Source: CAKSEI01 sp964403505 (GTDB lineage Bacteria; Bacillota; Clostridia; Oscillospirales; CAG-272). From it: a stretch of DNA of 43,173 nucleotides. A program made the position numbers and the translations under genes. Numbering within the stretch: position 1 is the first letter of the stretch; each line of letters opens with the position of its first letter. The stretch covers positions 1-43,173 of the forward strand of contig CAYOFP010000017.1 of NCBI GenBank assembly GCA_964403505.1, given 5' to 3'. This document shows, piece after piece, positions 15,928 through 24,758 of this stretch. The notes under the pieces are model-generated. The model was not told the origin of the DNA and did no database searches. It saw only the letters and a program-made list of their open reading frames with translations.

Positions 15928-16767
15928 TACATTTTTTGCACTTTTCAGTGTATTCTGTAACAGCATGGTGATCGTCATGGGGCCGACGCCGCCGGGGACG
16001 GGTGTGATATAGGAGCATTTCGGCTCGCAGGATGCGAAGTCGACATCGCCCGTGAGTTTGCCGTCCTCCCGTCTGTTCATTCCGACGTCGATGACGACAG
16101 CTCCTTCTTTTATCATATCCCCGGTGAGGAAGTCAGCCTTTCCGATCGCCACGACGACGATATCGGCGTCACGTGTAATATCGGCTAAGTTTTTCGTGCG
16201 TGAATGGCAGATGGTCACCGTGCCGTTATCGTGGAGCATGAGCATCGCCATAGGTTTACCGACGATATTGCTCCTGCCGATCACTACGCACTTCTTGCCT
16301 TCGCAGGAAATACCCGATTCTTTGAGCATTACCATGACTCCGGCAGGGGTGCAGGGCAGAAAATCGTAGTTTCCTATCATGATCTTACCGACATTACTGT
16401 GGTGGAAGGCATCTACATCCTTTTCAGGTGATATCGCATTGATGACGTTTTCCTCGTTGATGTGCTTCGGAAGGGGAAGCTGTGCGAGGATACCGTGTAT
16501 CTTATCGCTTTTATTTAATTTGTCGATCAGGTCGAGCAGCTCTTTTTCTGTCGTTTCCTCTGGCAGCTCATAGCTTTCCGAGTAAAATCCGACCTCTTCG
16601 CATGCTTTCTTTTTGTTTCTTACATAGACCTGCGATGCGGGATTCTCACCCACAAGTATCACCGCAAGACCCGGGTGAACCCCGTCTTTTTTTAATTCTT
16701 CGCATTCCTTTGCGATATTCTCACGGCATTTTGCCGCAATTTCTTTACCGTTGATCAGTTGTGCCAT
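15913..16767 (-). CDS. folD: Bifunctional methylenetetrahydrofolate dehydrogenase/cyclohydrolase
   Basis: Cytosolic enzyme of one-carbon metabolism that interconverts 5,10-methylene- and 10-formyl-tetrahydrofolate. The 284-residue protein shows the catalytic region YVRNKKKACEEVGF with the key Lys, the segment GILAQLPLPKHI, the NADP-site VVIGRSNIVGKPMAMLM and the C-terminal PVPGGVGPMTITMLLQNT. The start MAQLINGKEIAAKC is canonical at ATG 16767; two upstream ATGs in frame are less likely. It overlaps the end of lgt by 23 bp. Its last codons contain the -35 box of the rplU promoter. Confidence 0.96.
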   Translation of the reverse strand: MAQLINGKEIAAKCRENIAKECEELKKDGVHPGLAVILVGENPASQVYVRNKKKACEEVGFYSESYELPEETTEKELLDLIDKLNKSDKIHGILAQLPLPKHINEENVINAISPEKDVDAFHHSNVGKIMIGNYDFLPCTPAGVMVMLKESGISCEGKKCVVIGRSNIVGKPMAMLMLHDNGTVTICHSRTKNLADITRDADIVVVAIGKADFLTGDMIKEGAVVIDVGMNRREDGKLTGDVDFASCEPKCSYITPVPGGVGPMTITMLLQNTLKSAKNVLTKA

Positions 16768-17674
16768 TTTCGTCATTCTCGCTTTCATTTGTTTCTGTTT
16801 CTTCTACTTCTTCGGGAAAATCAAAGGGAGCTTTGAGATTTCCGTTTTTCTGCGCCCTGATACCGAGTACGAGCAGAGCCGTGCCTCCGACCACGAATAT
16901 CAGACCCAAAAGCTGTGATATTCTGAGCGGACCGATATACAGGCTGTCGGTTCTCAGTCCCTCGATCAACATTCTGCCGAAGCCGTTCCAGATGATATAT
17001 TCAAGGAATACCATTCCGTTGAATTTTTTCTTTTTATAGAGAGATGTTATGATCGCAAAGCCGATTATGTACCAGATGCATTCATATAAGAATGTCGGCT
17101 GTGCGACGATCTCAGAGCCGTTCGCATATTTTATATGCATGGCAAAAAGGGAATTCTCTGCGCCTGTGATATCAAATGTCTTTCCGAGGAATTCGTATGA
17201 TGTCACAGAGCCGTATGCCTCTGCGTTGAAGAAATTACCCCACCTGCCGATCGCCTGGGATATCAGTACGGCAGGTCCCATCATATCGACAAGAACGGAA
17301 AAGGGTATTTTCTTTATCTTTGAGACCGCAAGCGTTCCGAGCGCACCGCCGATCAGACAGCCGTAAAAGGCAAGTCCGCCGTTCCATACGGCGATAACGT
17401 CGAGAAAACTGTGATACTCGCCGAGGGTTGTGAGGACGTAATAGGCTCTTGCGCCGACAACGCCGCATATGACCACCCATATGGCGAGGTCATAGATGTC
17501 GTCGCCCTTTACATGCTCCTGTTTTGCACGCCACATGACATACAAAAACGAGAGCACGATGCCTGCGGCGATAATCACGCCGTACCAGTAGATCTCTCTG
17601 CCGAACAGGGTAAAGGCGACACGGTCTATTTTTAAACCGTTGATGCCGATACCGGGAAATGATATTTCTTTCAT
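16745..17674 (-). CDS. lgt: Prolipoprotein diacylglyceryl transferase
   Basis: Membrane enzyme that attaches diacylglycerol to the lipobox Cys of prelipoproteins, such as the two lipoproteins encoded in this window. The 309-residue protein has several membrane helices and the Lgt signature in GRWGNFFNAEAYG, with FYGCLIGGALG and NGFGRMLIEGLRTDSL. An acidic tail of about 30 residues (PEEVEETETNESENDENG) extends past the last helix. The start follows AAGGAGG and overlaps the M16 stop as ATGA. It is third in the operon of M16, M16, lgt, folD. Confidence 0.96.
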   Translation of the reverse strand: MKEISFPGIGINGLKIDRVAFTLFGREIYWYGVIIAAGIVLSFLYVMWRAKQEHVKGDDIYDLAIWVVICGVVGARAYYVLTTLGEYHSFLDVIAVWNGGLAFYGCLIGGALGTLAVSKIKKIPFSVLVDMMGPAVLISQAIGRWGNFFNAEAYGSVTSYEFLGKTFDITGAENSLFAMHIKYANGSEIVAQPTFLYECIWYIIGFAIITSLYKKKKFNGMVFLEYIIWNGFGRMLIEGLRTDSLYIGPLRISQLLGLIFVVGGTALLVLGIRAQKNGNLKAPFDFPEEVEETETNESENDENGTTDQR

Positions 17675-18960
17675 GCTTCCTCCTTATTCGGCAATACTAC
17701 TGATAAGGTAGAATATTCACGCCGAAACATCGTATTTACCAGCTCAAGAGCTTTTTGCTCCGTAACCTCGATCATTGCCTTCGGTGCATCGAAAACATCG
17801 ATACCGTCGATGACGCAGGAAAGTATGCTGTTTGCTATTTCCTCGGTAGAGTCAAAGCTTTTGATGATCTGCGAATAGCATACTTTTTTTGCACGCTCGA
17901 AAAGTCCGTCGCCGAATCCGTCTTTTTTGACTTTTTCGATATAAGTGAATATCTTTTCGCTCGCTTTTTCATAATCGTCTGATTTTGCGGATATCTCGAT
18001 GAAGGAAAAACTGCGGTTATGCTCGAAATCATAGCCGAGATTGCCGTTGATTAGAGCGTCTTTGTATAATTCATTGAAAAGCGGACCGGAGGGACCGAAC
18101 ATGGCCTCTAAAATGACGGTGAGATAGGATGATTTGATCAGGCGCTCATACGGGTCATCTGAAATGTCGAGGTCTTTTATTCCGATCGAGAATATCGGTG
18201 TGGCCACGTCCATTTTTGACACAACATACGGCTTATTTGCCTCGGGCGATTCGGCAGGATTTACCGATTTTACATTTGAGGCAGGCTTGCACTCGAGCAT
18301 TCTGTCTGCAATACCGAGCACCTTGTTCTCGTCGACGTCACCGCATACGATCAGCACCATATTCGATAGATTATAAAATGCGTTATAGCATTGGTAAAGA
18401 AGTTCGGGAGTAATCTGAGCAATGGAATCCTCACTTCCTGCGATATTTATCTTGACGCTGTGATTTTTGTAAAGGCCATCGAGCATTCCGAACATCATCG
18501 CCCAGCCCGGGTTATCGTTCATCATGCCGATCTCCTCGCCTATGATGCCGAGCTCCTTTTCTACGTTTTCTTTTGTGAAATACGGGTGGGTGACAAAGTC
18601 GAGCAGTATCCCGAGGTTCTCATAGAAATGATCCGTGCACGAGAAAAGATAAGACGTTTTGTTAAACGAGGTAAAGGCATTGGCGTTTGCGCCCGTCCTT
18701 GCAAAGCGTGAAAAGGTGTCCTCACCCGTCTCGCTTTCGAACATCTTGTGCTCTAAAAAATGTGCGATGCCGTTCGGCACTTCGATGGGTTCACTGTCGC
18801 CTGTGCTGAAAACATTGTCGGTTGAGCCGTATTTCGCAGCAAACGCCGCATAATAGGTCGAGAGCTTTTTCGGTATGACGTAAATATCAAGTCCGCTTTT
18901 ATGCTTTGTATAGTAATATTTTTCGTTTAACAGGGCGTTTTCCTTTAATATAGTATTCAC
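17671..18960 (-). CDS. M16 family zinc metallopeptidase, active subunit (YmfH-like)
   Basis: Peptidase of the insulinase family, 429 residues, with the inverted zinc motif HFLEH (His67, Glu70, His71) in GIAHFLEHKMFESET and a downstream glutamate region (ENVEKELGIIGEEIGMM) for the third ligand. The start is a GTG at 18960 overlapping the stop of the upstream M16 gene as GTGA, so the two are translationally coupled. Paired M16 genes of this kind (ymfF/ymfH in Bacillus) usually consist of one catalytic and one non-catalytic partner, like mitochondrial processing peptidase. The substrate is unknown. No signal peptide is visible, so the protein is cytosolic. Confidence 0.9.
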   Translation of the reverse strand: MNTILKENALLNEKYYYTKHKSGLDIYVIPKKLSTYYAAFAAKYGSTDNVFSTGDSEPIEVPNGIAHFLEHKMFESETGEDTFSRFARTGANANAFTSFNKTSYLFSCTDHFYENLGILLDFVTHPYFTKENVEKELGIIGEEIGMMNDNPGWAMMFGMLDGLYKNHSVKINIAGSEDSIAQITPELLYQCYNAFYNLSNMVLIVCGDVDENKVLGIADRMLECKPASNVKSVNPAESPEANKPYVVSKMDVATPIFSIGIKDLDISDDPYERLIKSSYLTVILEAMFGPSGPLFNELYKDALINGNLGYDFEHNRSFSFIEISAKSDDYEKASEKIFTYIEKVKKDGFGDGLFERAKKVCYSQIIKSFDSTEEIANSILSCVIDGIDVFDAPKAMIEVTEQKALELVNTMFRREYSTLSVVLPNKEEA

Positions 18961-20231
18961 CCTTGTTCACCTGCTTTCATGAAATATACCGTATCCGTGC
19001 ATACCGCACGTGCGATATTGATGATATCTTCTTTTGTGACGAGCCGCACGAGCGCTTCGGCTTCTTCGGGCGTCGTGTTGATTTTCGCCATGCGTCTGCC
19101 TGTATACCAACCCTCTAAAGAGGACGGGGAGTCGGAAAGACTCTGATAGGAATTGATAATTGCAGATTTTGCGTCGTTCAGTTCCTGTTCGCTTATGTTG
19201 CCCTGTCTTATATTTTCGAGCTGGGCGAGGATCTCATCCTGCGCTTTTTGCTTGTTTTGCGCTTTTATTCCGCTGTATACGATCATGATGCCCTTGAGCG
19301 GATCGGCAGTCGCCGAACAGTAATAGCACAGAGAGAGCTTTTCACGCACGTTCATAAAGAGCTTGCTCGTAGGCGATGCGCCGTATATCTCGGAAAATAC
19401 CGCAAATTTGTGCCATTCGCCGTCGGCAAGGCAGGTGCCGCAGCGGAAGCCGATCGAGAGCTTTGACTGTTCAGCGTCGATGCTTTCTTCGAATGTACGC
19501 ACATTTTCGGCTTTTCTTATTACATTGCACGGACACTCTGCCGCATTGATTTCGGGAGCATCCCGGAAAAGCGATTTTATTTCGCTTTCGATGACGTCTG
19601 TTTTCTCGCTTCCGACATAGTAGATCTCGCACCCAGCGTTTTCGAGGGTATATTTGTAAAAGTCGTACAGACTCTCGGGCGTTATTTCTTTCACATCCTC
19701 GATCCTTCCGAGGGTGGGAATGCCGTACGGTTCGTTTTCGCACATCAGTTCCTCGAGGCGGCGCACTGAATATCTGATCTTATCGTTTTTCTGTGCACGT
19801 ATTGCGTTGACGAGCTGTTTTTTCTCGCTTTCAACGTAGTCTGCATTGAATGCGCCGTCCTTTGCAAGAGGACGAAAGAGAAATTCCCTCATCATATCTA
19901 AAACGCCGGCGCGTATCTTCGTGCCGTCTGCCGAGAAGCGCTCCTTGAGGAAATCCGCACCGTAGCCGAATATCTGCGTCTCTCCCCGTGTGGATACCCT
20001 AGGATAAATATTCGCCGCATATAGGTCGTCGAGCGCATAGCTTATCTTTTCCATATCGGGGTATCCGCCCGTGCCACGCATGATGACCTTGGGCAAAAGC
20101 GAGGAAGCGGCGTTATTCTGCGCTGTTACCGGCAGGGAATATTTGACCGAGAGATAGTCGGTCTTGAATTTATCCGTATATATTATGTTGAGAAAAATAC
20201 CTTTTTTTATCTCGGTTCTGTATACTGACAT
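18957..20231 (-). CDS. M16 family peptidase homologue lacking the zinc motif (YmfF-like)
   Basis: A 424-residue M16-fold protein. Where HxxEH should be it has only SYALDDLYAANIYPRV, so it cannot bind zinc and is expected to be the non-catalytic partner of the next gene. The C-terminal half keeps the glycine-rich loop region (GRRMAKINTTPEEAEAL) of the family. The frame begins at an ATG at 20249, but GAGGTG falls inside that extension and is placed for ATG 20231 (MSVYRTEIKKGIFL). It heads the M16-M16-lgt-folD operon with a good promoter. Confidence 0.88.
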   Translation of the reverse strand: MSVYRTEIKKGIFLNIIYTDKFKTDYLSVKYSLPVTAQNNAASSLLPKVIMRGTGGYPDMEKISYALDDLYAANIYPRVSTRGETQIFGYGADFLKERFSADGTKIRAGVLDMMREFLFRPLAKDGAFNADYVESEKKQLVNAIRAQKNDKIRYSVRRLEELMCENEPYGIPTLGRIEDVKEITPESLYDFYKYTLENAGCEIYYVGSEKTDVIESEIKSLFRDAPEINAAECPCNVIRKAENVRTFEESIDAEQSKLSIGFRCGTCLADGEWHKFAVFSEIYGASPTSKLFMNVREKLSLCYYCSATADPLKGIMIVYSGIKAQNKQKAQDEILAQLENIRQGNISEQELNDAKSAIINSYQSLSDSPSSLEGWYTGRRMAKINTTPEEAEALVRLVTKEDIINIARAVCTDTVYFMKAGEQG

Positions 20232-20250
20232 ATTTTTCACCTCGTACATT

Positions 20251-20279
20251 ATTATACAATAAAACTAATATCAAATCAA
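20251..20279 (-). promoter_or_regulatory. Promoter of the M16-lgt-folD operon, overlapping the comEC stop
   Basis: TTGATT (20279-20274), a 17-bp spacer and TATAAT (20256-20251). The -35 box contains the TGA stop codon of comEC. Confidence 0.75.
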
Positions 20280-22471
20280 TCACTATTTATTATGACTTTT
20301 ATGAATTCATCATATTCATTTGCGCCGTCTCCCGAGTAGAAAGCAGATGCCGAATCTGACAGATATACCATTTCGTTTTCAAGTGAAAATGAGGTTTTGT
20401 ATTTCGGACCGTAATTTCCGCATATGACGGTCTTTCCCTCGGGCACGTTTCCGGTCTCGGAGTATGCCGCACCGATGTATGTCACATCGCCGTTTATAGT
20501 TATTTTATTTACCGGTCTTGCCGAGCGGCTTATATATTCGGGCGGATCAATGCACAGACTCACGCCGTCTATTTCTGTCTTTTTGCCGTATTCGTAAGTT
20601 TTGACGGAAACACCGTTGTCGCATGCTATTTCAGAAAGCGTATCGTATATGCCACGCTCCTCTTCGCCCGGAGAGGGAAGATATACCGTATCCACATACC
20701 ATCCCGATAACAGACGGGAAAGCGAGGATGTATTCCTGTTATGATAATTTACTATCACATAGGATGAGAAATGGGTGACGCAGTCGCCGCTTTGTGTGTT
20801 TGTACATGCCGTATACAGCGGCGAGTAATAGCCGTCGGTGATATCGATGACGGTGCTTTTGCCTCTTGCGGTAAACGACATGACGTCGCTTATTCCGGAC
20901 GAGGTGACAGATATCAATACTCTGTCCGAATTCTGAATATGATATACTGCACAGCAAAGTGAGTATGCGATGATGAAAAATACGGCAGGCAGGGCATACC
21001 ATGCGGCCTTCTTGGGCGACAGGATGAAAAGCACGGCGATAATGACGATAAAAACTGCGACGATATATTTTACGAAAAGGTAATCGAGTGATAATAGATA
21101 TACTCCGTAAGATGCAATACGTGATATAGCGGAAAGAGATATCCTGACGGTATTCTCCAAAAGAAAGACGATAACGCCGGATATCAGCGGTACTTTGAAA
21201 AATATCAGAAGTAATAGGGAAAAATACAGGACAACGGTCAGCACGGGCGTAAAAAGTAAGGTGCATATGGGAGATACTGCCGATATCTTGCCGAAGTAAA
21301 TAGAGGTTACCGGGATTAGGGCAAAAGATACCGTTACAGCGACAAGAAGGGCAACGACGTACTTTTTGAGCTTTTTCGGTATTGGTATCCCGTATACAGC
21401 GTACCGTATCTTATCTCCGACCGTGACGATCGTCAGGGTGGCGGTGAAGGAGAGGATCAGCCCTGCATCGTATACCGACGAGGGATTGACAAGGCATATG
21501 AGAGCGCAGGAAACGCACAGCGATGTTGGAGCATCGTAGGATCTGCCGAGGTAAAAGCAGATATAAGAGATAATCACCATGATGCCTGCCCGGACGACAG
21601 ATACCGACATGCCGGTTATCACCATGATAAATAATGCGGCCACGATGAGTATGGCATTTTTTATCTTTTTGTCTATGGTCAGCACCGTAAGGAAGAGATA
21701 TAGCAGACCGAGAATGATAGAAAGATGCATACCGGATATAGCGAGCATATGCGATATGCCGAGATTCTGAAAATCTCTTTTGAGTGTGGAGGATACTTCG
21801 TCTTTGCCACCGAGCAGTACACACTGGACAAAGGATGCGGTCTCGTCATTGAGCGCATCTCGGAATATACCCGCAAATGACCTGTTTATCTTTCTGAAAA
21901 ATGAATAAACCGATCCTGACCTGCCCGTGACAGTAATCTCATCAGCCGACGAAGCGATGATAAACCCTTTTGATTCTTTATACATTCTTTCGGGAGTGCC
22001 GTTGATATCTTCATTAAACTGCGTGAATGTCACGTCGCCTTCAAAGAGGTCACCCTCACTGACGGATACGCCTGCGGGTAATGTCAGCTCGGACAGAAAG
22101 CTGTATTTGCATCTATCAGCATTTTTTATTCTTATCTCATAGGTACTTTGATAGGATAATATATTCTTTTCCCTTAATATTTCGCCCTGCACAAAGGACG
22201 TATGTGTATCAAGCGAACGAATATTTTCGAGCTTTATATCAAAATATCCTATGGACACCGCAAATGCCACGGCAACGGACAATGACGCAGCAGCCAACTT
22301 TATGAGAGAGCGTTTAATTAGCATGGAGATAATTATCACTGCAATACAGAAAAGCAATGAGAGGGCGATGGCAGTTGTCTTCGCCGTGTATGTTAAATAT
22401 CGGGAAAAATATAAAGAGTATATGTATAAGAGTGCACATATAAGAGCGGGGCGGGATTTGATAGCTTTCAT
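20276..22471 (-). CDS. comEC: ComEC/Rec2-family DNA-uptake channel with degenerate metallo-beta-lactamase domain
   Basis: Inner-membrane channel for single-stranded DNA during natural transformation, 731 residues. Residues about 1-75 form N-terminal helices, about 85-190 an OB-like DUF4131 region, and about 210-490 the Competence domain with the hallmark NLGISHMLAISGMHLSII. The C-terminal 230 residues still follow the metallo-beta-lactamase layout, but VDVGQGD is replaced by SVTSSGISD and HxHxDH by NYHNRNTS, so metal binding is lost. The start follows TTGAGGT and lies only 8 nt after the T-run of the hup terminator. No other com genes are nearby. Family is certain; competence of the organism is not shown. 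Confidence 0.93.
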   Translation of the reverse strand: MKAIKSRPALICALLYIYSLYFSRYLTYTAKTTAIALSLLFCIAVIIISMLIKRSLIKLAAASLSVAVAFAVSIGYFDIKLENIRSLDTHTSFVQGEILREKNILSYQSTYEIRIKNADRCKYSFLSELTLPAGVSVSEGDLFEGDVTFTQFNEDINGTPERMYKESKGFIIASSADEITVTGRSGSVYSFFRKINRSFAGIFRDALNDETASFVQCVLLGGKDEVSSTLKRDFQNLGISHMLAISGMHLSIILGLLYLFLTVLTIDKKIKNAILIVAALFIMVITGMSVSVVRAGIMVIISYICFYLGRSYDAPTSLCVSCALICLVNPSSVYDAGLILSFTATLTIVTVGDKIRYAVYGIPIPKKLKKYVVALLVAVTVSFALIPVTSIYFGKISAVSPICTLLFTPVLTVVLYFSLLLLIFFKVPLISGVIVFLLENTVRISLSAISRIASYGVYLLSLDYLFVKYIVAVFIVIIAVLFILSPKKAAWYALPAVFFIIAYSLCCAVYHIQNSDRVLISVTSSGISDVMSFTARGKSTVIDITDGYYSPLYTACTNTQSGDCVTHFSSYVIVNYHNRNTSSLSRLLSGWYVDTVYLPSPGEEERGIYDTLSEIACDNGVSVKTYEYGKKTEIDGVSLCIDPPEYISRSARPVNKITINGDVTYIGAAYSETGNVPEGKTVICGNYGPKYKTSFSLENEMVYLSDSASAFYSGDGANEYDEFIKVIINSD

Positions 22472-22479
22472 GTTACCTC

Positions 22480-22518
22480 AAAAAAGAAAACCGCCCCGTT
22501 AAAAGGCGGTTTTCTTTT
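22480..22518 (-). terminator. Terminator of hup, abutting the comEC ribosome site
   Basis: A 14-bp perfect stem (GGCGGTTTTCTTTT with its complement), 9-nt loop and six T residues on the minus strand. The GAGGT ribosome site of comEC follows at once, so comEC depends on readthrough or on an internal promoter. Confidence 0.88.
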
Positions 22519-22526
22519 CAATTCAA

Positions 22527-22802
22527 TTATTCTGCGATAGCGTCTTTGAGCGCTTTGCCTGCCTTGAATGCAGGAACTTTGGAAGCGGGAATCTCAACAG
22601 TCTTGCCTGTCTGAGGGTTGCGTCCCTGTCTTGCGCTTCTCTCGCGAACTTCAAAAGTACCGAAGCCTACGAGCTGTACTTTCTCACCGGCTTTAAGAGC
22701 GTCTTCAATCGATGCGACCACTGCAGCTACTGCAGCATCAGCGTCCTTTTTCGAGAGATTAGCCTTCTCAGCAACTGCTGCAACTAATTCTGTCTTGTTC
22801 AT
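22527..22802 (-). CDS. hup: DNA-binding protein HU
   Basis: Small nucleoid protein, 91 residues, that bends DNA as a dimer. MNKTELVAAVAEKANLSKKDA and the beta-arm GFGTFEVRERSARQGRNPQTG with the conserved Pro at its tip (NPQTGKTVEIPA) are typical. GGAGG lies 10 nt before the ATG. It has a well-formed promoter and a leader of about 60 nt and is normally highly expressed. It is followed by a strong terminator and then comEC in the same direction. Confidence 0.97.
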   Translation of the reverse strand: MNKTELVAAVAEKANLSKKDADAAVAAVVASIEDALKAGEKVQLVGFGTFEVRERSARQGRNPQTGKTVEIPASKVPAFKAGKALKDAIAE

Positions 22803-22870
22803 TTTATGATACCTCCATTAATATTGTTTTCCGATGATAATCGGCGTGTAATCCTTAAAATTACAGGTAT

Positions 22871-22899
22871 ATTATACCACATCTTGTGCTATAATGCAA
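22871..22899 (-). promoter_or_regulatory. hup promoter with extended -10
   Basis: TTGCAT (22899-22894), a 17-bp spacer and TATAAT (22876-22871) with TGG just before it. The leader contains a small hairpin (CCGATTATCATCGG). Confidence 0.75.
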
Positions 22900-22945
22900 T
22901 AAATTTGTAAAAATTTTGTGTTATGCATATTGTCAAAAAATATCG

Positions 22946-22974
22946 TTGAAATTTTATGCATAATATGATATAAT
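22946..22974 (+). promoter_or_regulatory. Promoter of the small membrane protein gene at 23015
   Basis: TTGAAA (22946-22951) and TATAAT (22969-22974) with a 17-bp spacer, divergent from hup. Confidence 0.8.
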
Positions 22975-23014
22975 CTATTTATCGAATACAAAATTGTTAT
23001 ATGAGGTGATAATA

Positions 23015-23608
23015 ATGGCAGAAATCAAATCGGATATTTATGCATCCAGAGGCACTCATGAGTCGGGGAACTTTGCGGAACTCACGGTCGAGAAGATCCC
23101 GGAGGGCAAGGAAAAATTCCTGAAACCCTTGCGTACTCTTATTAAGGTATTGTGGATACTCGGTATGCTCTATGCGATATTCAGCGTAGGCGGAATATTC
23201 ATTTTTATCGGCGCACTGCTTCTCGCTACCGGAACATGGTTTATTTCTTACATAACCATGCCCATGATACAGACAGAGTACAGATACAGTATCATAGCCG
23301 GCGATATTGCGTTTGATAAGTTTATGGGCGGCAGATATTATAAGGAAGATATTCTCAGATTAAAGATCGCAGATCTGAAGGTCATCGCACCGTACAGCGA
23401 TCCTGAGAAAAAGGCCATCGCCGATGCAGACGACGTTGTAAATCGTTATAAATACTGTTCCGAGATGAGCGAGCCTGACCTTTATTTCGCCCTGTTTGAA
23501 GAAAACGGACAGAAGAGTGTAGTATTCTTCGACGCAACTCAAAAGGCACTTAAGATTATGAAGTTCTTAAATAAAGAAGCTATCACTATGAAGGACGTCA
23601 GAAGATAA
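23015..23608 (+). CDS. Small two-helix membrane protein of unknown function (DUF6106-like)
   Basis: A 197-residue protein. Residues 1-40 are soluble, 45-92 hold two hydrophobic segments (LWILGMLYAIFSVGGIFIFI, then ALLLATGTWFISYI), and the rest is a soluble domain with mixed strands (EYRYSIIAGDIAFDKFMGGR, KIADLKVIAPYSD). The order of membrane pair, a YxYSIxxGDIxxDK-like segment and a regulatory-looking C-terminus resembles DUF6106 proteins of Clostridia, but I cannot verify this. GAGGTG sets the start at ATG 23015 rather than the upstream TTG. It is a single-gene transcript with its own promoter and terminator. Function unknown. Confidence 0.75.
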   Translation: MAEIKSDIYASRGTHESGNFAELTVEKIPEGKEKFLKPLRTLIKVLWILGMLYAIFSVGGIFIFIGALLLATGTWFISYITMPMIQTEYRYSIIAGDIAFDKFMGGRYYKEDILRLKIADLKVIAPYSDPEKKAIADADDVVNRYKYCSEMSEPDLYFALFEENGQKSVVFFDATQKALKIMKFLNKEAITMKDVRR

Positions 23609-23625
23609 ACAATATAATGATAAAC

Positions 23626-23669
23626 AGACGATGATTTTTAATACGATAAAATCATCGTCTTATTGTTTT
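23626..23669 (+). terminator. Terminator after the small membrane protein gene
   Basis: A 13-bp perfect stem (AGACGATGATTTT with its complement) with a 9-nt loop, followed by a T-rich stretch. The T-run also serves as the -35 region of the gpsA promoter. Confidence 0.85.
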
Positions 23670-23691
23670 TTTGCATTTTTTCTGATATAAT
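23663..23691 (+). promoter_or_regulatory. gpsA promoter
   Basis: TTGTTT (23663-23668) and TATAAT (23686-23691) with a 17-bp spacer; the -35 lies in the T-run of the previous terminator. Confidence 0.65.
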
Positions 23692-23724
23692 AACTATATA
23701 TTGATATTTTAAGAGGTAAATCAT

Positions 23725-24681
23725 ATGAAGATAACTGTACTCGGATGCGGGAGATGGGGCTCGTTTATCGCATGGTATCTTGACAGCATAGGGCACGAGG
23801 TCACGCTTTTCGGACCGAAGGGTACTCCTGAAATTGAGAGATTTATGAATGAGGGAACGAACGGTACGATAGATATTCCCGACAGCATGGCTCTGACAGA
23901 TTCGCTCGAATGTGTCAGAGACCGTGACGTTATCGTGATATCCATCCCGTCGCAGATATTGCGTTCTCTTATGAAAGACCTTGAGCCGTATAATCTTAAG
24001 GATACAACTTTTGTTCTGTGCATGAAGGGCATCGAAATCGAGACAGGTAAGCGCTTGTCCGAGATCGTGACGGAAAATACCGATCCGTCAAACAATGTCG
24101 CTGTGTGGATCGGCCCAGGACATCCGCAGGAGTTCGTAAAGGGTCATCCAAACTGCATGGTCATAGATTCAGTGAACGATGAGGTAAAGCATAAGCTCGT
24201 CGATGAATTTTCATCTAATCTGATACGTTTTTATTACGGTTCGGATATGATAGGAAACGAGGTGGGCGCTGCGGCGAAAAACGTTATCGGTATCGCCGCC
24301 GGTATGCTTGACGGATATGAGTACGGCGCGCTCAAGGGCGCTCTCATGTCACGCGGTACGCACGAGGTCGCGAGGCTCATTTCGGCAATGGGTGGAAATG
24401 CCTTTACGGCATACGGCCTGTGCCATCTCGGCGATTACGAGGCGACTGTGTTTTCACAGTTCAGCCATAACCGTGCATTCGGTGAAAGCTGGGTGAGGGG
24501 CGAAAAATTCGAGGCGCTCGCAGAGGGATATTATACCGTGAAGGCGATGATAAACCTTTGTGCGGAATATCATGTCGAAATGCCCATAACCGAGGCGGTA
24601 TATAAGATACTGTACGAAAATGCCGACGCAAAAGAATCGCTTGGCAAGCTGTTTTCACGAAGCATCAAAACAGAATTTTGA
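23725..24681 (+). CDS. gpsA: Glycerol-3-phosphate dehydrogenase [NAD(P)+]
   Basis: Makes sn-glycerol-3-phosphate from dihydroxyacetone phosphate for phospholipid synthesis. The 318-residue protein has the dinucleotide motif GCGRWGSF, the VISIPSQILRSLM segment, the catalytic Lys in GAAAKNVIGIAAGM and a C-terminal SHNRAFGE where most homologues have SRNRRFG. It is a divergent member; the GMLDGYEYGALKGALMSRG stretch replaces the usual GxNAKAALxTRG. AGAGGT lies just before the ATG. It is a single-gene unit flanked by terminators. A fragment resembling residues about 190-220 of this gene is found again at 27898-27969. Confidence 0.92.
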   Translation: MKITVLGCGRWGSFIAWYLDSIGHEVTLFGPKGTPEIERFMNEGTNGTIDIPDSMALTDSLECVRDRDVIVISIPSQILRSLMKDLEPYNLKDTTFVLCMKGIEIETGKRLSEIVTENTDPSNNVAVWIGPGHPQEFVKGHPNCMVIDSVNDEVKHKLVDEFSSNLIRFYYGSDMIGNEVGAAAKNVIGIAAGMLDGYEYGALKGALMSRGTHEVARLISAMGGNAFTAYGLCHLGDYEATVFSQFSHNRAFGESWVRGEKFEALAEGYYTVKAMINLCAEYHVEMPITEAVYKILYENADAKESLGKLFSRSIKTEF

Positions 24682-24697
24682 GTGAAGATAAAATAAT

Positions 24698-24736
24698 AAG
24701 ACGTTGATTTCAGTCTATAGAAATCAACGTCTTTTT
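24698..24736. terminator. Bidirectional terminator between gpsA and the importer operon
   Basis: A 14-bp perfect stem (AAGACGTTGATTTC with its complement), 8-nt loop and a six-T run on the plus side, between convergent genes. Confidence 0.9.
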
Positions 24737-24758
24737 TGTGATAAAGAATGATGAAATG

